From positions 83,809,816-83,873,815 of the forward strand of contig CM072801.1 of assembly GCA_037013495.1 (NCBI GenBank): a DNA stretch of 64,000 nucleotides, written 5' to 3'. Source of the DNA: Hippophae tibetana (taxonomy: Eukaryota; Streptophyta; Magnoliopsida; Rosales; Elaeagnaceae). Below the pieces are notes generated by a model. It saw only the letters and a program-made list of their open reading frames with translations, searched no databases and was not told the DNA's origin. The position numbers were made by a program, and so were the translations under genes. Below are positions 26,601-37,299 of this stretch, one piece after another. Within the stretch, counting starts at the first letter, position 1. Every line of letters begins with the position of its first letter.

Positions 26601-26699
26601 AATCAGGAAGCAACACCCGAACAAATGACACCACAACTATCATTGAAGAAGTTGTCATTGTTCGAGATGTTGATCATGTCAATCTTGCATGTCAAGAAA

Positions 26700-27830
26700 C
26701 TACTTAGATAGTTGGCTCACGCGCTTCCTATCATATCACCTCACGATGGGAATTCTTCTCAGCCTACACTCAAGGTGATTTTGGACGTGTGAGGATCGGA
26801 AATGATGATGCTTTCAAAATTGTCGACATTGGAAACATTTATCTAGAGACTAATCTTGGATGTAGATTACTTCTAAAAGATGTGAGGCATGTTCTAGATA
26901 TCTGCCTCAATTTGATCTCTACTGGTATGATCAATGATGATGGATACAATAATTATTTTGGTGAAGGAAAATGGAAGCTCACAAAAGGAAATTTGGTAGT
27001 AGCTAAAGGCAAGAAAGATACATCACTCTACCTCACAGAAGCCAGACTGTGTAGAGGAAAAGTAAATACCACTAAGAAAGAAGTTCCCACCGAGCTATGG
27101 CATAAGCAACTCAACCACATGAGTGAAAAAGGTCTCAGAATTCTTTCCAAGAAGGAGCTTTTGCCAAGAATGAAAGGTACACCCTTGCAAACTTGTGTTG
27201 ACTGTATTATGGGAAAACAACATAGAGTTGCATTTGGTAATCTCGCACCATCTAGGAAGGAAAATATTCTAGATTTAATACACACATATGTCTATACAAT
27301 GAGTTGTAAGTCACTAGGAGGTGCTCATTATTTTGTGACCTTATTGATGACCATTCTAGTAAAGTGTGGACTTTTGCTTTGAAAACTAAAGATCAAGTGC
27401 ATGAAGTTTTCAAGCAATTTCATGTAAAAGTGGAGAGAGAAACTGGTAGACGTTTATAGTGTGTACGTGTAGACCATTCGAGGAGTACTACAGAAGTTTC
27501 GGCATCAGGTTGGAAAAATTAGTACCAAAGACACCTCAACACAACGGTTGACTTAATTAACCTTTCTCCGTCAGTTCCACTGAATTACGACGTACCAAAA
27601 AGAGTTTGGATGGGGAAAGATGTTACTTATAAACACTTGAAAGTATTTGGTTGTAGAGCATTTGTTCACATCCCAAAAGATGAGCGGTCCAAGTTGGATG
27701 GAAAAGCAAAGCAGTGTATCTTTATGGGATATGCCCATGAAGAATTTGGCTACAGATTATGGGATCCTATTATCAAAAGGATTGTTAGAAGTAGAGACGT
27801 GGTGTTTCTTGAAGATTAAACAATTGAGGA
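26700..27830 (+). mobile_element. copia-P protease/integrase remnants
   Basis: After a weak protease region (about 26700-26790), the integrase zinc-binding domain is clear at 27095-27235 (LWHKQLNHMSEKGL, CVDCIMGKQHRVAF). The C-terminal integrase part is at 27610-27820 (VFGCRAFVHIPKDERSKLD, CIFMGY). Broken. Confidence 0.8.
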
Positions 27831-28079
27831 TTTGAGAAATCCGCGAAACCATAGTTAGATGAAATTCCAGTTAATCTGGAACCATTCCCTCCACCAAAAA
27901 ATCCTGATGACGGGGGAGATACACCAGATACTGATGATATTAATCCACTAGCTAGCAGTTCAGAACCAAAACAACTTTCTGAACAAGTCTAACCAAAAGT
28001 AAGGACAAGGAGATCCACCCGAGTACGACAACCAAGTAGTAGATATACTTCTAACGAGTATGTGATGCTCACTGAAGGG

Positions 28080-29650
28080 GAAGAACCAGAGAGTTATGGT
28101 GAAGCTATCACTGATCAGTATGAGACTGAGTGGTTAAAAGCCATGTAGGAAGAAATGAAATCTCTGCATGAGAACCACACATTTAACTTGATGAAACTAC
28201 CACAGGAAAGGAAAGCTCTCAAGAACAAGTGGGTGTACAGAATCAAAAGTGAATGAGGCAGTTCGCAACCACATTACAAAGCAAGATTGGTTATGAAAGG
28301 ATTCGAGCAGAAGAAGGGTGTTGACTTCGATGAAATATTCTCACCAGTAGTTAAAATGTATTCAATCTGAGTTGTTCTTGGTTTGGAAGCTAGCCTTAAT
28401 TTAGAAGTTGAAAAACTTGACGTAAAGATTCCATTCTTACATGGTGATCTTGATGAGGAAATCTATATAGAGCAGCCCAAAGGTTTCCAAGTCAAAAGCA
28501 AAGATAAGTTGGTATATAGACTAAATAAGAGCTTGTACGGTCTGAAGCAAGCACCAAGGAAGTGGTACAAAAAATTTGACTCATTCATGGAGAAAAATGA
28601 ATACAACAGAATGATGGCTGATCACTGCATCTTCATCAAGAAATTTTTTGATTGTGATTTTAGTATTCTTCTACTTTATGTTGATGACATGTTAATTATG
28701 GGTCAAAATAATGACAATATTAACAAGTTGAAGAAAGAGTTGAGTAAGTCCTTTGTAATGATGGACTTAGAACCTACCAAGTATATTCTTGGCATGACAA
28801 TTACCTACAACAGGCAAAAACAAAGGATTTGGCTTTCCCAAAAACGGTATGTTGAAAAATTTCTTGAAAGATTCAACATGAGTAAAGCTAAACCTGTTAG
28901 TTGTCCACTTGTAAGCCATTTCAAGCTTAATGTGAGTCAATGTCCCTCAAGTGAGAAGGAGAAATCAGAGATGAACAAGGTGCCTTATGCATCCGCGGTT
29001 GGTAGTCTAATGTACACTATGGTATGCACCAGACCAGACATTGCACATGTTGTTGGCATTGTGAGCCGATTTCTATCGAATCCTAGAAAGGAACATTGGG
29101 TAGCTATCAAATGAATACTCAAGTATCTTAGAGGAACTTCTAGTCATTGTTTATGCTTTAGTAATAACAAACCTATATTAGAAGGATATACAGATTCAGA
29201 TATGGATGGAAATGTGGATGCGAGAAAGTCTATATCTAGGTACCTAATAACATTTAGTGGGGGAGCTGTTTCATAGCAACCATGATTACAAAAGTGTATT
29301 GCCTTAAGTATCATAGAAGTATAGTATATTGCAATCACTAAAGGTTGTAAGGAGATCTTGTGGATGAGAAGTTCCTACAAGAATTGCATCAGAACCAAGA
29401 AAATTATGTTCTTTATTGCGACAGTCAAAATGCAATTCACCTTAGCAAGAACCCAACCTTCCACTCAAGGTCCAAACACATCGATGTAAGGTATCATTGG
29501 ATTTGTGATGTGTTGGAACATAAACTACTACAAGTTGAGAAGATCCACAGTAATGATAATGGGACAGATATGTTGACAAAGACCCTTACTAGAGAAAAGC
29601 TTGTTATCTGTAGAGAGATTGCAGGTATGGAGGAGCCCTGTCCCATATAA
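28080..29650 (+). mobile_element. copia-P reverse transcriptase and RNase H remnants
   Basis: RT motifs are FLHGDLDEEIYIEQPKGF (about 28434-28490), KSLYGLKQAPRKWY (about 28530-28570), the catalytic YVDD near 28677-28690 and YILGMTI (about 28780). RNase H follows, with CDSQNAIHLSKNPTFHSRSK at about 29420-29480 and TDMLTK near 29567-29582. Broken. Confidence 0.85.
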
Positions 29651-29666
29651 GGTAGAGGGGGAGATT

Positions 29667-30193
29667 TGTTGGTCCATCTCATGTGGGTCAGCAACAAGAA
29701 AAATAAAAAGGCATTCAACAATGAAGGCTTACCGTTAGAAGAAGAAGAAGAAGAAAGTCAAATATTTGTGTAGTTTGTCTCCGCACAATATGCCTTGAAT
29801 GACTTAAGGGATTGATTTTTTGGCTCTATAAAAATCCTTTGCGTAAATCTCAATATTTAGAACAAACTGAGAGAAAGAAAAACATAAAGCCTCAACAGAA
29901 AGTGTTTTCTGAGATAAGGAAATTGAGAGCCAATTTGTGAAGTTTTACCCACAGATTGAAGATACGTAGTTATTGTATTTTTGTGAGAGATCCACCTAAA
30001 GGTGAAGTTTGTAATTCCATTTTATTATAGTGGAAGTTTTAAGTGGCCTATGGGTCTCGTGCTTGTTATTTTCATTTTGGAAGGTTTTTCCACTCTAAAA
30101 ATCTTTGGTGTTATTTTTGTTCTATTTTGGTTTGAGAAATTATCTTGAGTTTGTGGAATTTATTTCTTTGCAACTAAAAAAATTTTACCAACA
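29667..30193 (+). repeat. copia-P 3' LTR
   Basis: 527 bp. It is longer than the 5' LTR near its end. It directly follows the purine tract at 29651-29665. Confidence 0.9.
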
Positions 30194-30298
30194 GATTCTG
30201 GGTGAGGTATTGGTTTTAAAACATTTAGAAAATCCAGGGGATTCATTTGGGTAAGTATTTCTCTGAGAGGTTGGTTTTACGATGATGAAGGGAAATGG
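30194..30298 (-). mobile_element. Ty3/gypsy gag linker segment
   Basis: A short piece between copia-P and the LARD. On the minus strand its Pro/Leu/Asn-rich reading suits the gag linker of the interrupted gypsy element. The call rests mainly on position. Confidence 0.4.
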
Positions 30299-30303
30299 GT
30301 AGT
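30299..30303. repeat. LARD target-site duplication (left), GTAGT
   Basis: GTAGT here is repeated exactly at 36078-36082 on the other side of the element, fixing both ends. Confidence 0.9.
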
Positions 30304-31184
30304 TGTGGCGCGTTTTACAACACACAAAAACGTGCAAGTATACACGGTCACAAGTAATAAAATTTGTAAGTAAAGTATCGTTCCCACGGAGATTTGTAAC
30401 TATAATTTGTTTATTACTAAAATTGTCTCAATCTGATTTTATTCAAAACGTACGTTCATTGTAGCAAATGTAAGAAAATAGTTAAAACAAAAAATAAAAG
30501 AAATCTAGGATTGCAATTTTTCACCAAATTAATCAACTCAAATCATTTTATTTTCTTTTGATTTATATTTTTTAGTACATTTAATTTGTCAAACGAAAAC
30601 TTCTATTTTTATTCATACATCTCTTCCGAGCTCCGTACAAACACACCTCGTTAAATTAATTCACTATATCTCTATGAGAATTAAATTCACCGAAATTCAT
30701 TACGTTTTAAGTTTTCAAATGGCCACACATACAATTAGGGTATATTCCTATCCTTCATCATACATGTCATTCTATTTACGAGCAATATACACACGACTGC
30801 CTCTTCCAAGTTTATTCATGTGCCACGGATCGTTTCGATAAGATTCGTAAATAATCAAAAAGCATTAAGCAAAAAATAGAACGAACAAATCGAACGTCAT
30901 ATAAATCTATAAAAAATAATTAAAATGAAAGCATCATAAATTTAGATCAAATACAACCCTAGAAAAATTAAATTACTTCATAAAATAAAAATAAAAATTA
31001 CAACACCTACAGAAAATTAAGATGAAGAAGAAGGAAAATTAAAACATCACTTAGAACAAATTTTTGGCACACGCAGAACACAACAAAAGCCAAAAATGGC
31101 TTCTGCGTGTTCCATAGCCAACACACAAACACCCCAAAAATTACAAACTAAAAAAAAACTTCTTAAAACTATCATCTTATCTCC

Positions 31185-31192
31185 TATTTATA
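31185..31192 (-). promoter_or_regulatory. Putative LARD LTR TATA box
   Basis: TATAAATA on the minus strand. The identical site in the 5' LTR is at 35055-35062, which would drive the full transcript. The G-box cluster starts about 130 bases upstream. Confidence 0.6.
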
Positions 31193-31314
31193 CCCAAAAA
31201 TAATACATTTTTTTTAATAAAACGCGTAATAATTTTTTATCGAAAAATTAAATAACGCGTATCGAAAATTCACGCGTGAGACAGGGGCACCGATTCAGCC
31301 TTTTTTAATTTCTT

Positions 31315-31800
31315 TATGCTTGCCACGTGTCAGCGTCTAATTCGCTGAAAGGAATTAACGCGGACACGTGGCAGCTTCTCATTGGGCGTTGGAAACGGCG
31401 CCGGCAACAAAAAGGAACGGAGAAAACGGCCATAAACGGGCGCGATCCTGTGCTTTCGCGCTCATCGTAACATGCCACGTGTCGTTCCATGATTGGCTGA
31501 AAAATAGAGTTGGACACGTGGCAGTTTCTGATTTGAGGAAGGGATTCGAAAGGAACACGTGGCAGATTCTTATTGGAGGGAAATCCGGGTGCACGCTGAG
31601 ATCAGTGCACAGGATCAGACGCGCGCGTACGTGGGGGACAGCGGCTGACGCGTCAGAAAAGTGGGTCCCACCTGCACGCCGGCGCCGAGCCGCGTAAACA
31701 ATTTTGCACCCACGCGTTCTGGTCGGGCGTGAATGGCACGCGCGGATCTCAGCCGTTTCTTCTTTGATCGGACGGCCACGTGTCGCGCGTGCATTTTGGC
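31315..31800 (-). promoter_or_regulatory. G-box / CCAAT module cluster in LARD 3' LTR
   Basis: CACGTG occurs at 31324, 31365, 31476, 31515, 31556 and 31777. The plus-strand unit is (g)gacacgtggcag, a few bases, then ttct and ATTGG; it recurs in direct and inverted forms. ACGTGGC is the core of plant ABRE/G-box sites bound by bZIP and bHLH factors, and ATTGG is a reversed CCAAT box. This part is GC-rich in otherwise AT-rich DNA. Function is inferred. Confidence 0.7.
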
Positions 31801-32207
31801 GCGTGGTCTTCTCACCTGCGCAGAAATTTAAACTTTAATTAATTGGATTTTGGCCCACAAATCTATTTCAAATTACATTTTCAACTTTCTTTAATTATAG
31901 TTTAGCCCTTTTCTAATTTAAATTAAATTTTTAAAATTTTAATAATTAAAATTAAGCCCGAATTTAATTTAAATTTTATTTTTGACTTTTATAAATTGCA
32001 ATTAAATACTATTTTATTTGAAGTTATATTTTTGGACTCAAATTTGCAATTAATTAAGTTTTTCGATACAAATTATTTAATTTTATTAAAATATATAAAA
32101 AACAGTAAATATTAATTTATTAAACTAAAATAAACTAAAAACATTCAAAACATAGCAATTATAATTAATAAAATAGGTGAAAATAACTATATAGAATACA
32201 GTTATCA

Positions 32208-32222
32208 ACACCCCCAAACTTA
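32208..32222 (-). other. LARD polypurine tract
   Basis: On the minus strand it reads TAAGTTTGGGGGTGT, directly before the LTR start TGATAAC. It primes plus-strand DNA synthesis in this lineage. Confidence 0.85.
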
Positions 32223-33660
32223 GGTTTTTGCTAGTCCTCGAGCAAAAGAAAAGAAATAAAACACAGATAACTGTATTTAAAATAGTGATTTTCAAAATAT
32301 ATTTTTTTTAGTCATTCCAATTTACATAACTCAAAGAAATAAAGGAATTTTATCTAAGTATCAAAATCAATTTAAAAATATATTCTATTTTCACAATGAA
32401 TTGTAGTGTGTGTGTGAAGTCTTTTCATTTTTATCACATGCAATCCGGATCAGTTTATGCAAATATAAAATAAAACAGATTTTAATGAAATCACAAATCT
32501 CATACGTTTATTTTTCATTTCTCTCTCCACTAATGTAGACAAACACAACCAAAAATCAATAGGACTTAAATAAGCTTGTAATGTATGGCTTAGGTAAAGG
32601 TAGGATAAAAGATATATTTAGCTCAATTTTGGCCAAACAACATTTTAGGATTGAAACGAGAGATATTCTATTATCACAATAAATATTTCTCAATTTGGGA
32701 TTTAACATCACATACAATAACCCTTTTTTATTATTATTTTTTTTTCTTTTCTGTTTTTTTTCTTTCTTTTTTTTCAGAATATTTTTTTTTTTTTAGAATA
32801 TGTTTAGTTTTTCAAGTATCCTCTTTTTTTCCGATATATCATTAAATATTTACTAACAATTGTCACATGTTAGTTCGATAAGAAAAATAGACATATCTCC
32901 ACATATATATATTTTAGTAGGCTTTGAAATGAAATAAAAATATATATAGAACTTTAAAGCTCAAAGGGGTATACTATGGATAAAGAATGTGAAGGTAGAT
33001 AGAAAGGCTCAAACGATCCAAAGATGGCCTAAATCATTTTTTTAGTTAAATGTTATCTATAATTTCGCCTCGAGAGAAAATCAAATAAATTCTAAAAGTT
33101 ATGACACCACAAATATCAATCGAATTCCATACTCACATAAACATTTCCTAAATTACCATAGCAATTCAAAATTCAAGACAAGTGATCATAAATATTTTAA
33201 TCTTGTAAAAATGAAACATACGTAAAAATTATTCATCGCTTAGACAATATTCAACTTTTCAAGGCGCTATGCATCATTTAAAACAAAGAAATAAAATTAA
33301 ATCACTATTCATCGCATATTATCTTCAATCAACCAAACAAACAAAAAAAAATTCACAAGCAATAACATCCAGAAAATATTTCAATTAAGTTTAATATATC
33401 TACCACCCCCACACTTAATATACACATTGTCCTCAATGTGTGAAAGTTAAACAACATATGGGAATGGTTTAAAGAAACTTCCTGGTTTTTTTGAACGGTT
33501 AATTCAAAATGGTTTCATTTCTCCCAAATTGCACCTACGAGAGAAAATAAATTAACATAACAAAATAAAAAAAAACTAATAAATGCGAAAAATAAAATAA
33601 AATAAAACACATGGGTTGCCTCCCAAGAAGCGCTTGATTTATAGTCGTCAGCTTGACTTC
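32223..33660 (-). mobile_element. LARD interior, non-coding, shared with the 51.8-53.3 kb relative
   Basis: No coding frame. It carries a T-rich tract (32723-32800) and aligns in patches with 51834-53330 (ctccactaat, ttgtaatgtatggcttaggta, ccccc...cacattg). The block gggttgcctccc at 33613-33624 is also found in the relative at about 53284. It is conserved between elements although non-coding. Confidence 0.7.
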
Positions 33661-34095
33661 TCAATTATTTTTCTTTTTGTTAGTTAAGATTTGTGTGTCA
33701 ACAAAATCTCAACTTACGAGAAAATTGAAAAATAAATTAAGCCAACAATAACGATAATAAAAAATTTGTGTTTTTTTTCTTTATGTGAATTAAGATTTGT
33801 GTGTTAAACAAAATCTCAACTCAAGAGAAAATTGAAGAATAAACTAAACAAACAAAAAAAATAAGAAAAAATGATTTTTTTTCTTTTTGTAAGTTAAGAT
33901 TTGTGTGTCAAACAAAATCTCAACTTTCTTGAAAAATACTTAAAATAAGATCAATAAACAAAAATAAAAAAAAACTATTATTTTTCTTATTGTAAGTTAA
34001 GATTTGTGTGTCAAACAAAATCTCAACTTACGTGAAAATTGAAAAATAAACTAAACAAACAAACATAAACAACAATAATAATAATTTTTTTTTGA
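33661..34095 (-). repeat. Four tandem hairpin-forming repeats in LARD leader
   Basis: Four units of roughly 105 bases each hold gtaagttaagattt, a short loop (gtgtgtcaaac), then aaaatctcaacttac. The arms pair over about 14 bases with one mismatch in the best units. The array lies just inside the primer site, so in the element RNA it would be in the 5' leader, where packaging or dimer signals usually sit. Confidence 0.8.
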
Positions 34096-34149
34096 ATTAA
34101 AATCAGATTAATTGGTATTAATATCAACAATGAAAATAGATAAAACAAA

Positions 34150-34167
34150 TCCCCGGCAACGGCGCCA
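34150..34167 (-). other. LARD primer-binding site (tRNA-Asp)
   Basis: The minus strand reads TGGCGCCGTTGCCGGGGA, complementary to the 3' end of plant tRNA-Asp(GTC). It lies six bases from the 5' LTR. Confidence 0.9.
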
Positions 34168-34173
34168 AAAACT

Positions 34174-36077
34174 TGTTGTGCGTTTTACAACACACAAAAA
34201 CGTGCAAGTATACACGGTCACAAGTAATAAAATTTGTAAGTAAAGTATCGTTCCCACGGAGATTTGTAACTATAATTTGTTTATTACTAAAATTGTCTCA
34301 ATCTGATTTTATTCAAAACGTACGTTCATTGTAGCAAATGTAAGAAAATAGTTAAAACAAAAAATAAAAGAAATCTAGGATTGCAATTTTTCACCAAATT
34401 AATCAACTCAAATCATTTTATTTTCTTTTGATTTATATTTTTTAGTACATTTAATTTGTCAAACGAAAACTTCTATTTTTATTCATACATCTCTTCCGAG
34501 CTCCGTACAAACACACCTCGTTAAATTAATTCACTATATCTCTATGAGAATTAAATTCACCGAAATTCATTACGTTTTAAGTTTTCAAATGGCCACACAT
34601 ACAATTAGGGTATATTCCTATCCTTCATCATACATGTCATTCTATTTACGAGCAATATACACACGACTGCCTCTTCCAAGTTTATTCATGTGCCACGGAT
34701 CGTTTCGATAAGATTCGTAAATAATCAAAAAGCATTAAGCAAAAAATAGAACGAACAAATCGAACGTCATATAAATCTATAAAAAATAATTAAAATAAAA
34801 GCATCATAAATTTAGATCAAATACAACCCTAGAAAAATTAAATTACTTCATAAAATTAAAATAAAAATTACAACACCTACAGAAAATTAAGATGAAGAAG
34901 AAGGAAAATTAAAACATCACTTAGAACAAATTTTTGGCACACGCAGAACACAACAAAAGCCAAAAATGGCTTCTGCGTGTTCCATAGCCAACACACAAAC
35001 ACCCCAAAAATTACAAACTAAAAAAAAACTTCTTAAAACTATCATCTTATCTCCTATTTATACCCAAAAATAATACATTTTTTTTAATAAAACGCGTAAT
35101 AATTTTTTATCGAAAAATTAAATAACGCGTATCGAAAATTCACGCGTGAGACAGGGGCACCGATTCAGCCTTTTTTAATTTCTTTATGCTTGCCACGTGT
35201 CAGCGTCTAATTCGCTGAAAGGAATTAACGCGGACACGTGGCAGCTTCTCATTGGGCGTTGGAAACGGCGCCGGCAACAAAAAGGAACGGAGAAAACGGC
35301 CATAAACGGGCGCGATCCTGCGCTTTCGCGCTCATCGTAACATGCCACGTGTCGTTCCATGATTGGCTGAAAAATAGAGTTGGACACGTGGCAGTTTCTG
35401 ATTTGAGGAAGGGATTCGAAAGGAACACGTGGCAGATTCTTATTGGAGGGAAATCCGGGTGCACGCTGAGATCAGCGCACAGGATCAGACGCGCGCGTAC
35501 GTGGGGGACAGCGGCTGACGCGTCAGAAAAGTGGGTCCCACCTGCACGCCGGCGCCGAGCCGCGTAAACAATTTTGCACCCACGCGTTCTGGTCGGGCGT
35601 GAATGGCACGCGCGGATCTCAGCCGTTTCTTCTTTGATCGGACGGCCACGTGTCGCGCGTGCATTTTGGCGCGTGGTCTTCTCACCTGCGCAGAAATTTA
35701 AACTTTAATTAATTGGATTTTGGCCCACAAATCTATTTCAAATTACATTTTCAACTTTCTTTAATTACAGTTTAGCCCTTTTCTAATTTAAATTAAATTT
35801 TTAAAATTTTAATAATTAAAATTAAGCCCGAATTTAATTTAAATTTTATTTTTGACTTTTATAAATTGCAATTAAATACTATTTTATTTGAAGTTATATT
35901 TTTGGACTCAAATTTGCAATTAATTAAGTTTTTCGATACAAATTATTTAATTTTATTAAAATATATAAAAAACAGTAAATATTAATTTATTAAACTAAAA
36001 TAAACTAAAAACATTCAAAACATAGCAATTATAATTAATAAAATAGGTGAAAATAACTATATAAAATACAGTTATCA
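34174..36077 (-). repeat. LARD 5' LTR
   Basis: 1904 bp and near-identical to 30304-32207. It contains the promoter copy: G-boxes at 35194, 35235, 35346, 35385, 35426 and 35647, and TATA at 35055-35062. Confidence 0.95.
35185..35670 (-). promoter_or_regulatory. G-box / CCAAT module cluster in LARD 5' LTR
   Basis: Same six CACGTG sites as in the 3' LTR, 3870 bases further on. It is upstream of the TATA box that would produce the full-length RNA, so this is the copy that matters for the element. Confidence 0.7.
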
Positions 36078-36082
36078 GTAGT
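36078..36082. repeat. LARD target-site duplication (right), GTAGT
   Basis: Exact partner of 30299-30303. Confidence 0.9.
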
Positions 36083-36400
36083 AAGCCCAGGTTGTATCGA
36101 TGACCCAATCTGAGGTGGCAAAAACTCATTGTGTTGTTACAAAGGTTGCGATGATCCAAACTGGTGCTTGTGAAGTTATGGCAAAGGTTGCAATGGAGGA
36201 GTTTCATGATAGGTGTTGATGGATTTCAACCCAGTCAGAATTGCGACCCGAAATTATGACAAAACTTGATAAAACTCCTGTAGAAATGAATGGAAATGAT
36301 TCCCTTTCTTTTGTTCTTGGTTATCTAGGTACACCATTAGAGTTTTTTCAATAGCTTCTTCATCGACAATGCTGGTCACTTTCTCACTAGAGTTAGCCAT
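36083..36400 (-). mobile_element. Ty3/gypsy gag N-terminal segment, decayed
   Basis: The minus strand opens MANSSEKVTSIVDEEA at 36400, about 20 bases after a primer-binding-site remnant, which is where gag should begin. Sequence leftward to the LARD edge reads like a gag linker. It fits the nested gypsy element, whose later parts lie at 30194-30298, 24654-24968 and 18975-19436. Broken. Confidence 0.55.
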
Positions 36401-36422
36401 GAATTTACGTAATGAAAGCCTA

Positions 36423-36435
36423 GGCTCAGATACCA
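36423..36435 (-). other. Gypsy primer-binding-site remnant (tRNA-Met type)
   Basis: The minus strand reads TGGTATCTGAGCC, one base off the common TGGTATCAGAGCC. It lies between the gag start at 36400 and the terminal-repeat element at 36441. Confidence 0.6.
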
Positions 36436-36440
36436 CTTAT

Positions 36441-37290
36441 GCTGGTTGGATGGAATGGAATCAATCCATCTCAATTTTTTTTTTCAATTTTATCCCAAAC
36501 TCAAATATAACCCTAAACCTAAATCTCAAATTCCAAATTCTAAATTCTAAATCCTAAATCCGTAAATCGTATTTAGAAAAATAATAATTTTAACCCTAAA
36601 CCTTAATCCACAAATATAACCCAAAACCATATTTAGAAAAATAATAATTTTAATCATAAACCTTAACCTACAAATATAACCCTAAATCCCAAATCCCAAA
36701 TCTCAAAACCATAAACCCTAAACCCCAAATCCCAAATCCTAAAGTCATAAGCCCTAAACCTTAAATCTCAAATCCTAAAACCCTAAACCCTATTTATAAA
36801 AATAATAATTTTAACCCTAAACTTTAACCCAAATCCCAAAACCCTAAACCCTAAATCTCAAATCCCAAATCCCAAATCCTAAAACCCTAAACCCTATTTA
36901 GAAAAATAATAATTTTAACCCTAAACCTTAACCCACAAATATAACCCTAAACTCCAAATCCCTAAATCTCAAATCTCAAAACCCTAAACCTTATTTAGAA
37001 AAATAATAATTTTAATAATATATTTTCTTTTTAAGTAATATTATTATTTAGAAAAATAATAATTTCAATAATGTATTTTATCTTACCAAAAAATAATAAT
37101 TAAATAATATTATTTAAATTTTACTAAATATAGGGATATTAAGTTAATATATAATGTTTTCCATTTTATTTCAGTGATAAATCAAATACTGTAATATTAA
37201 TTCATTTGATTCTAATAATCAAACCAAACAAAAATGTTTCTTTTCCATTTTATTCTATTCTCATTTTGATTCCATTCCATAAACCAAACG
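36441..37290. mobile_element. Terminal-inverted-repeat (MITE-like) element with telomere-like interior
   Basis: The ends are inverted: left gctggttggatggaatggaa, right (reversed) cgtttggtttatggaatgga. About 20 of 26 bases match, over 36441-36466 and 37265-37290. The ~850-bp body has no transposase and is mostly telomere-like repeats. The superfamily is not clear and no firm target duplication was found. A non-autonomous DNA transposon is the best reading. Confidence 0.55.
36508..37060 (+). repeat. Degenerate telomere-like higher-order repeat
   Basis: Many copies of ccctaaa and variants (cccaaat, cctaaat) are grouped into larger units, each led by atttagaaaaataataatttta near 36570, 36629, 36790, 36894, 36991 and 37045. 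Plant telomeres are CCCTAAA repeats. This array is internal and degenerate, so it is not a chromosome end. Confidence 0.85.
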
Positions 37291-37299
37291 ATACATTAC

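Larger units (their letters stand above)
24969..30193 (+). mobile_element. Ty1/copia element copia-P, full structure, decayed
   Basis: LTRs lie at 24969-25468 and 29667-30193, both TGTTGG...CAACA. The primer site TGGTATCAAAGC is at 25472-25483, and the purine tract ggtagagggggagat at 29651-29665. Gag, integrase, reverse transcriptase and RNase H are recognisable in copia order. LTRs differ by roughly 7% by eye, so it is younger than copia-M. The flanking five bases (TGTTC and GATTC) match only in part. It has many breaks. It sits inside the gypsy gag region. Confidence 0.9.
30304..32207 (-). repeat. LARD 3' LTR
   Basis: 1904 bp. On the minus strand it runs TGATAACTG to CGCCACA. It holds the GC-rich G-box cluster (31315-31800) and a minus-strand TATA box at 31185-31192. 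Confidence 0.95.
30304..36077 (-). mobile_element. Young non-autonomous LTR element (LARD), Athila/Tat-like
   Basis: Two 1904-bp LTRs (30304-32207, 34174-36077) flank a 1966-bp interior without gag or pol. The minus-strand primer site is an 18-base match to the 3' end of plant tRNA-Asp (34150-34167), and the purine tract (taagtttgggggtgt) is at 32208-32222. Both are Athila/Tat features. A perfect 5-bp target duplication flanks it. About eight LTR differences give about 0.4%; with an assumed 1.3e-8 changes per site per year this is roughly 0.1-0.3 million years. It looks structurally whole as a non-autonomous element and would depend on proteins from a relative. It lies within the decayed gypsy gag. 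Confidence 0.92.

Noticed and set aside
31368-31697. 109-residue Arg-rich open frame, also at 35238-35567
   Set aside because: It lies in the GC-rich promoter part of the LARD LTR. Both copies exist only because LTRs are duplicated; there is no family look.
33661-34095. CRISPR-like array of spaced repeats
   Set aside because: The units are four imperfect copies with similar spacers inside a plant retroelement leader; not a CRISPR array.
34150-34167. Match to the 3' end of tRNA-Asp
   Set aside because: It is only the 18-base primer-binding site beside an LTR. There is no rest of a tRNA.
36508-37060. Chromosome end or true telomere
   Set aside because: The repeats are degenerate, interrupted and enclosed by inverted repeats, with kilobases of sequence on both sides.
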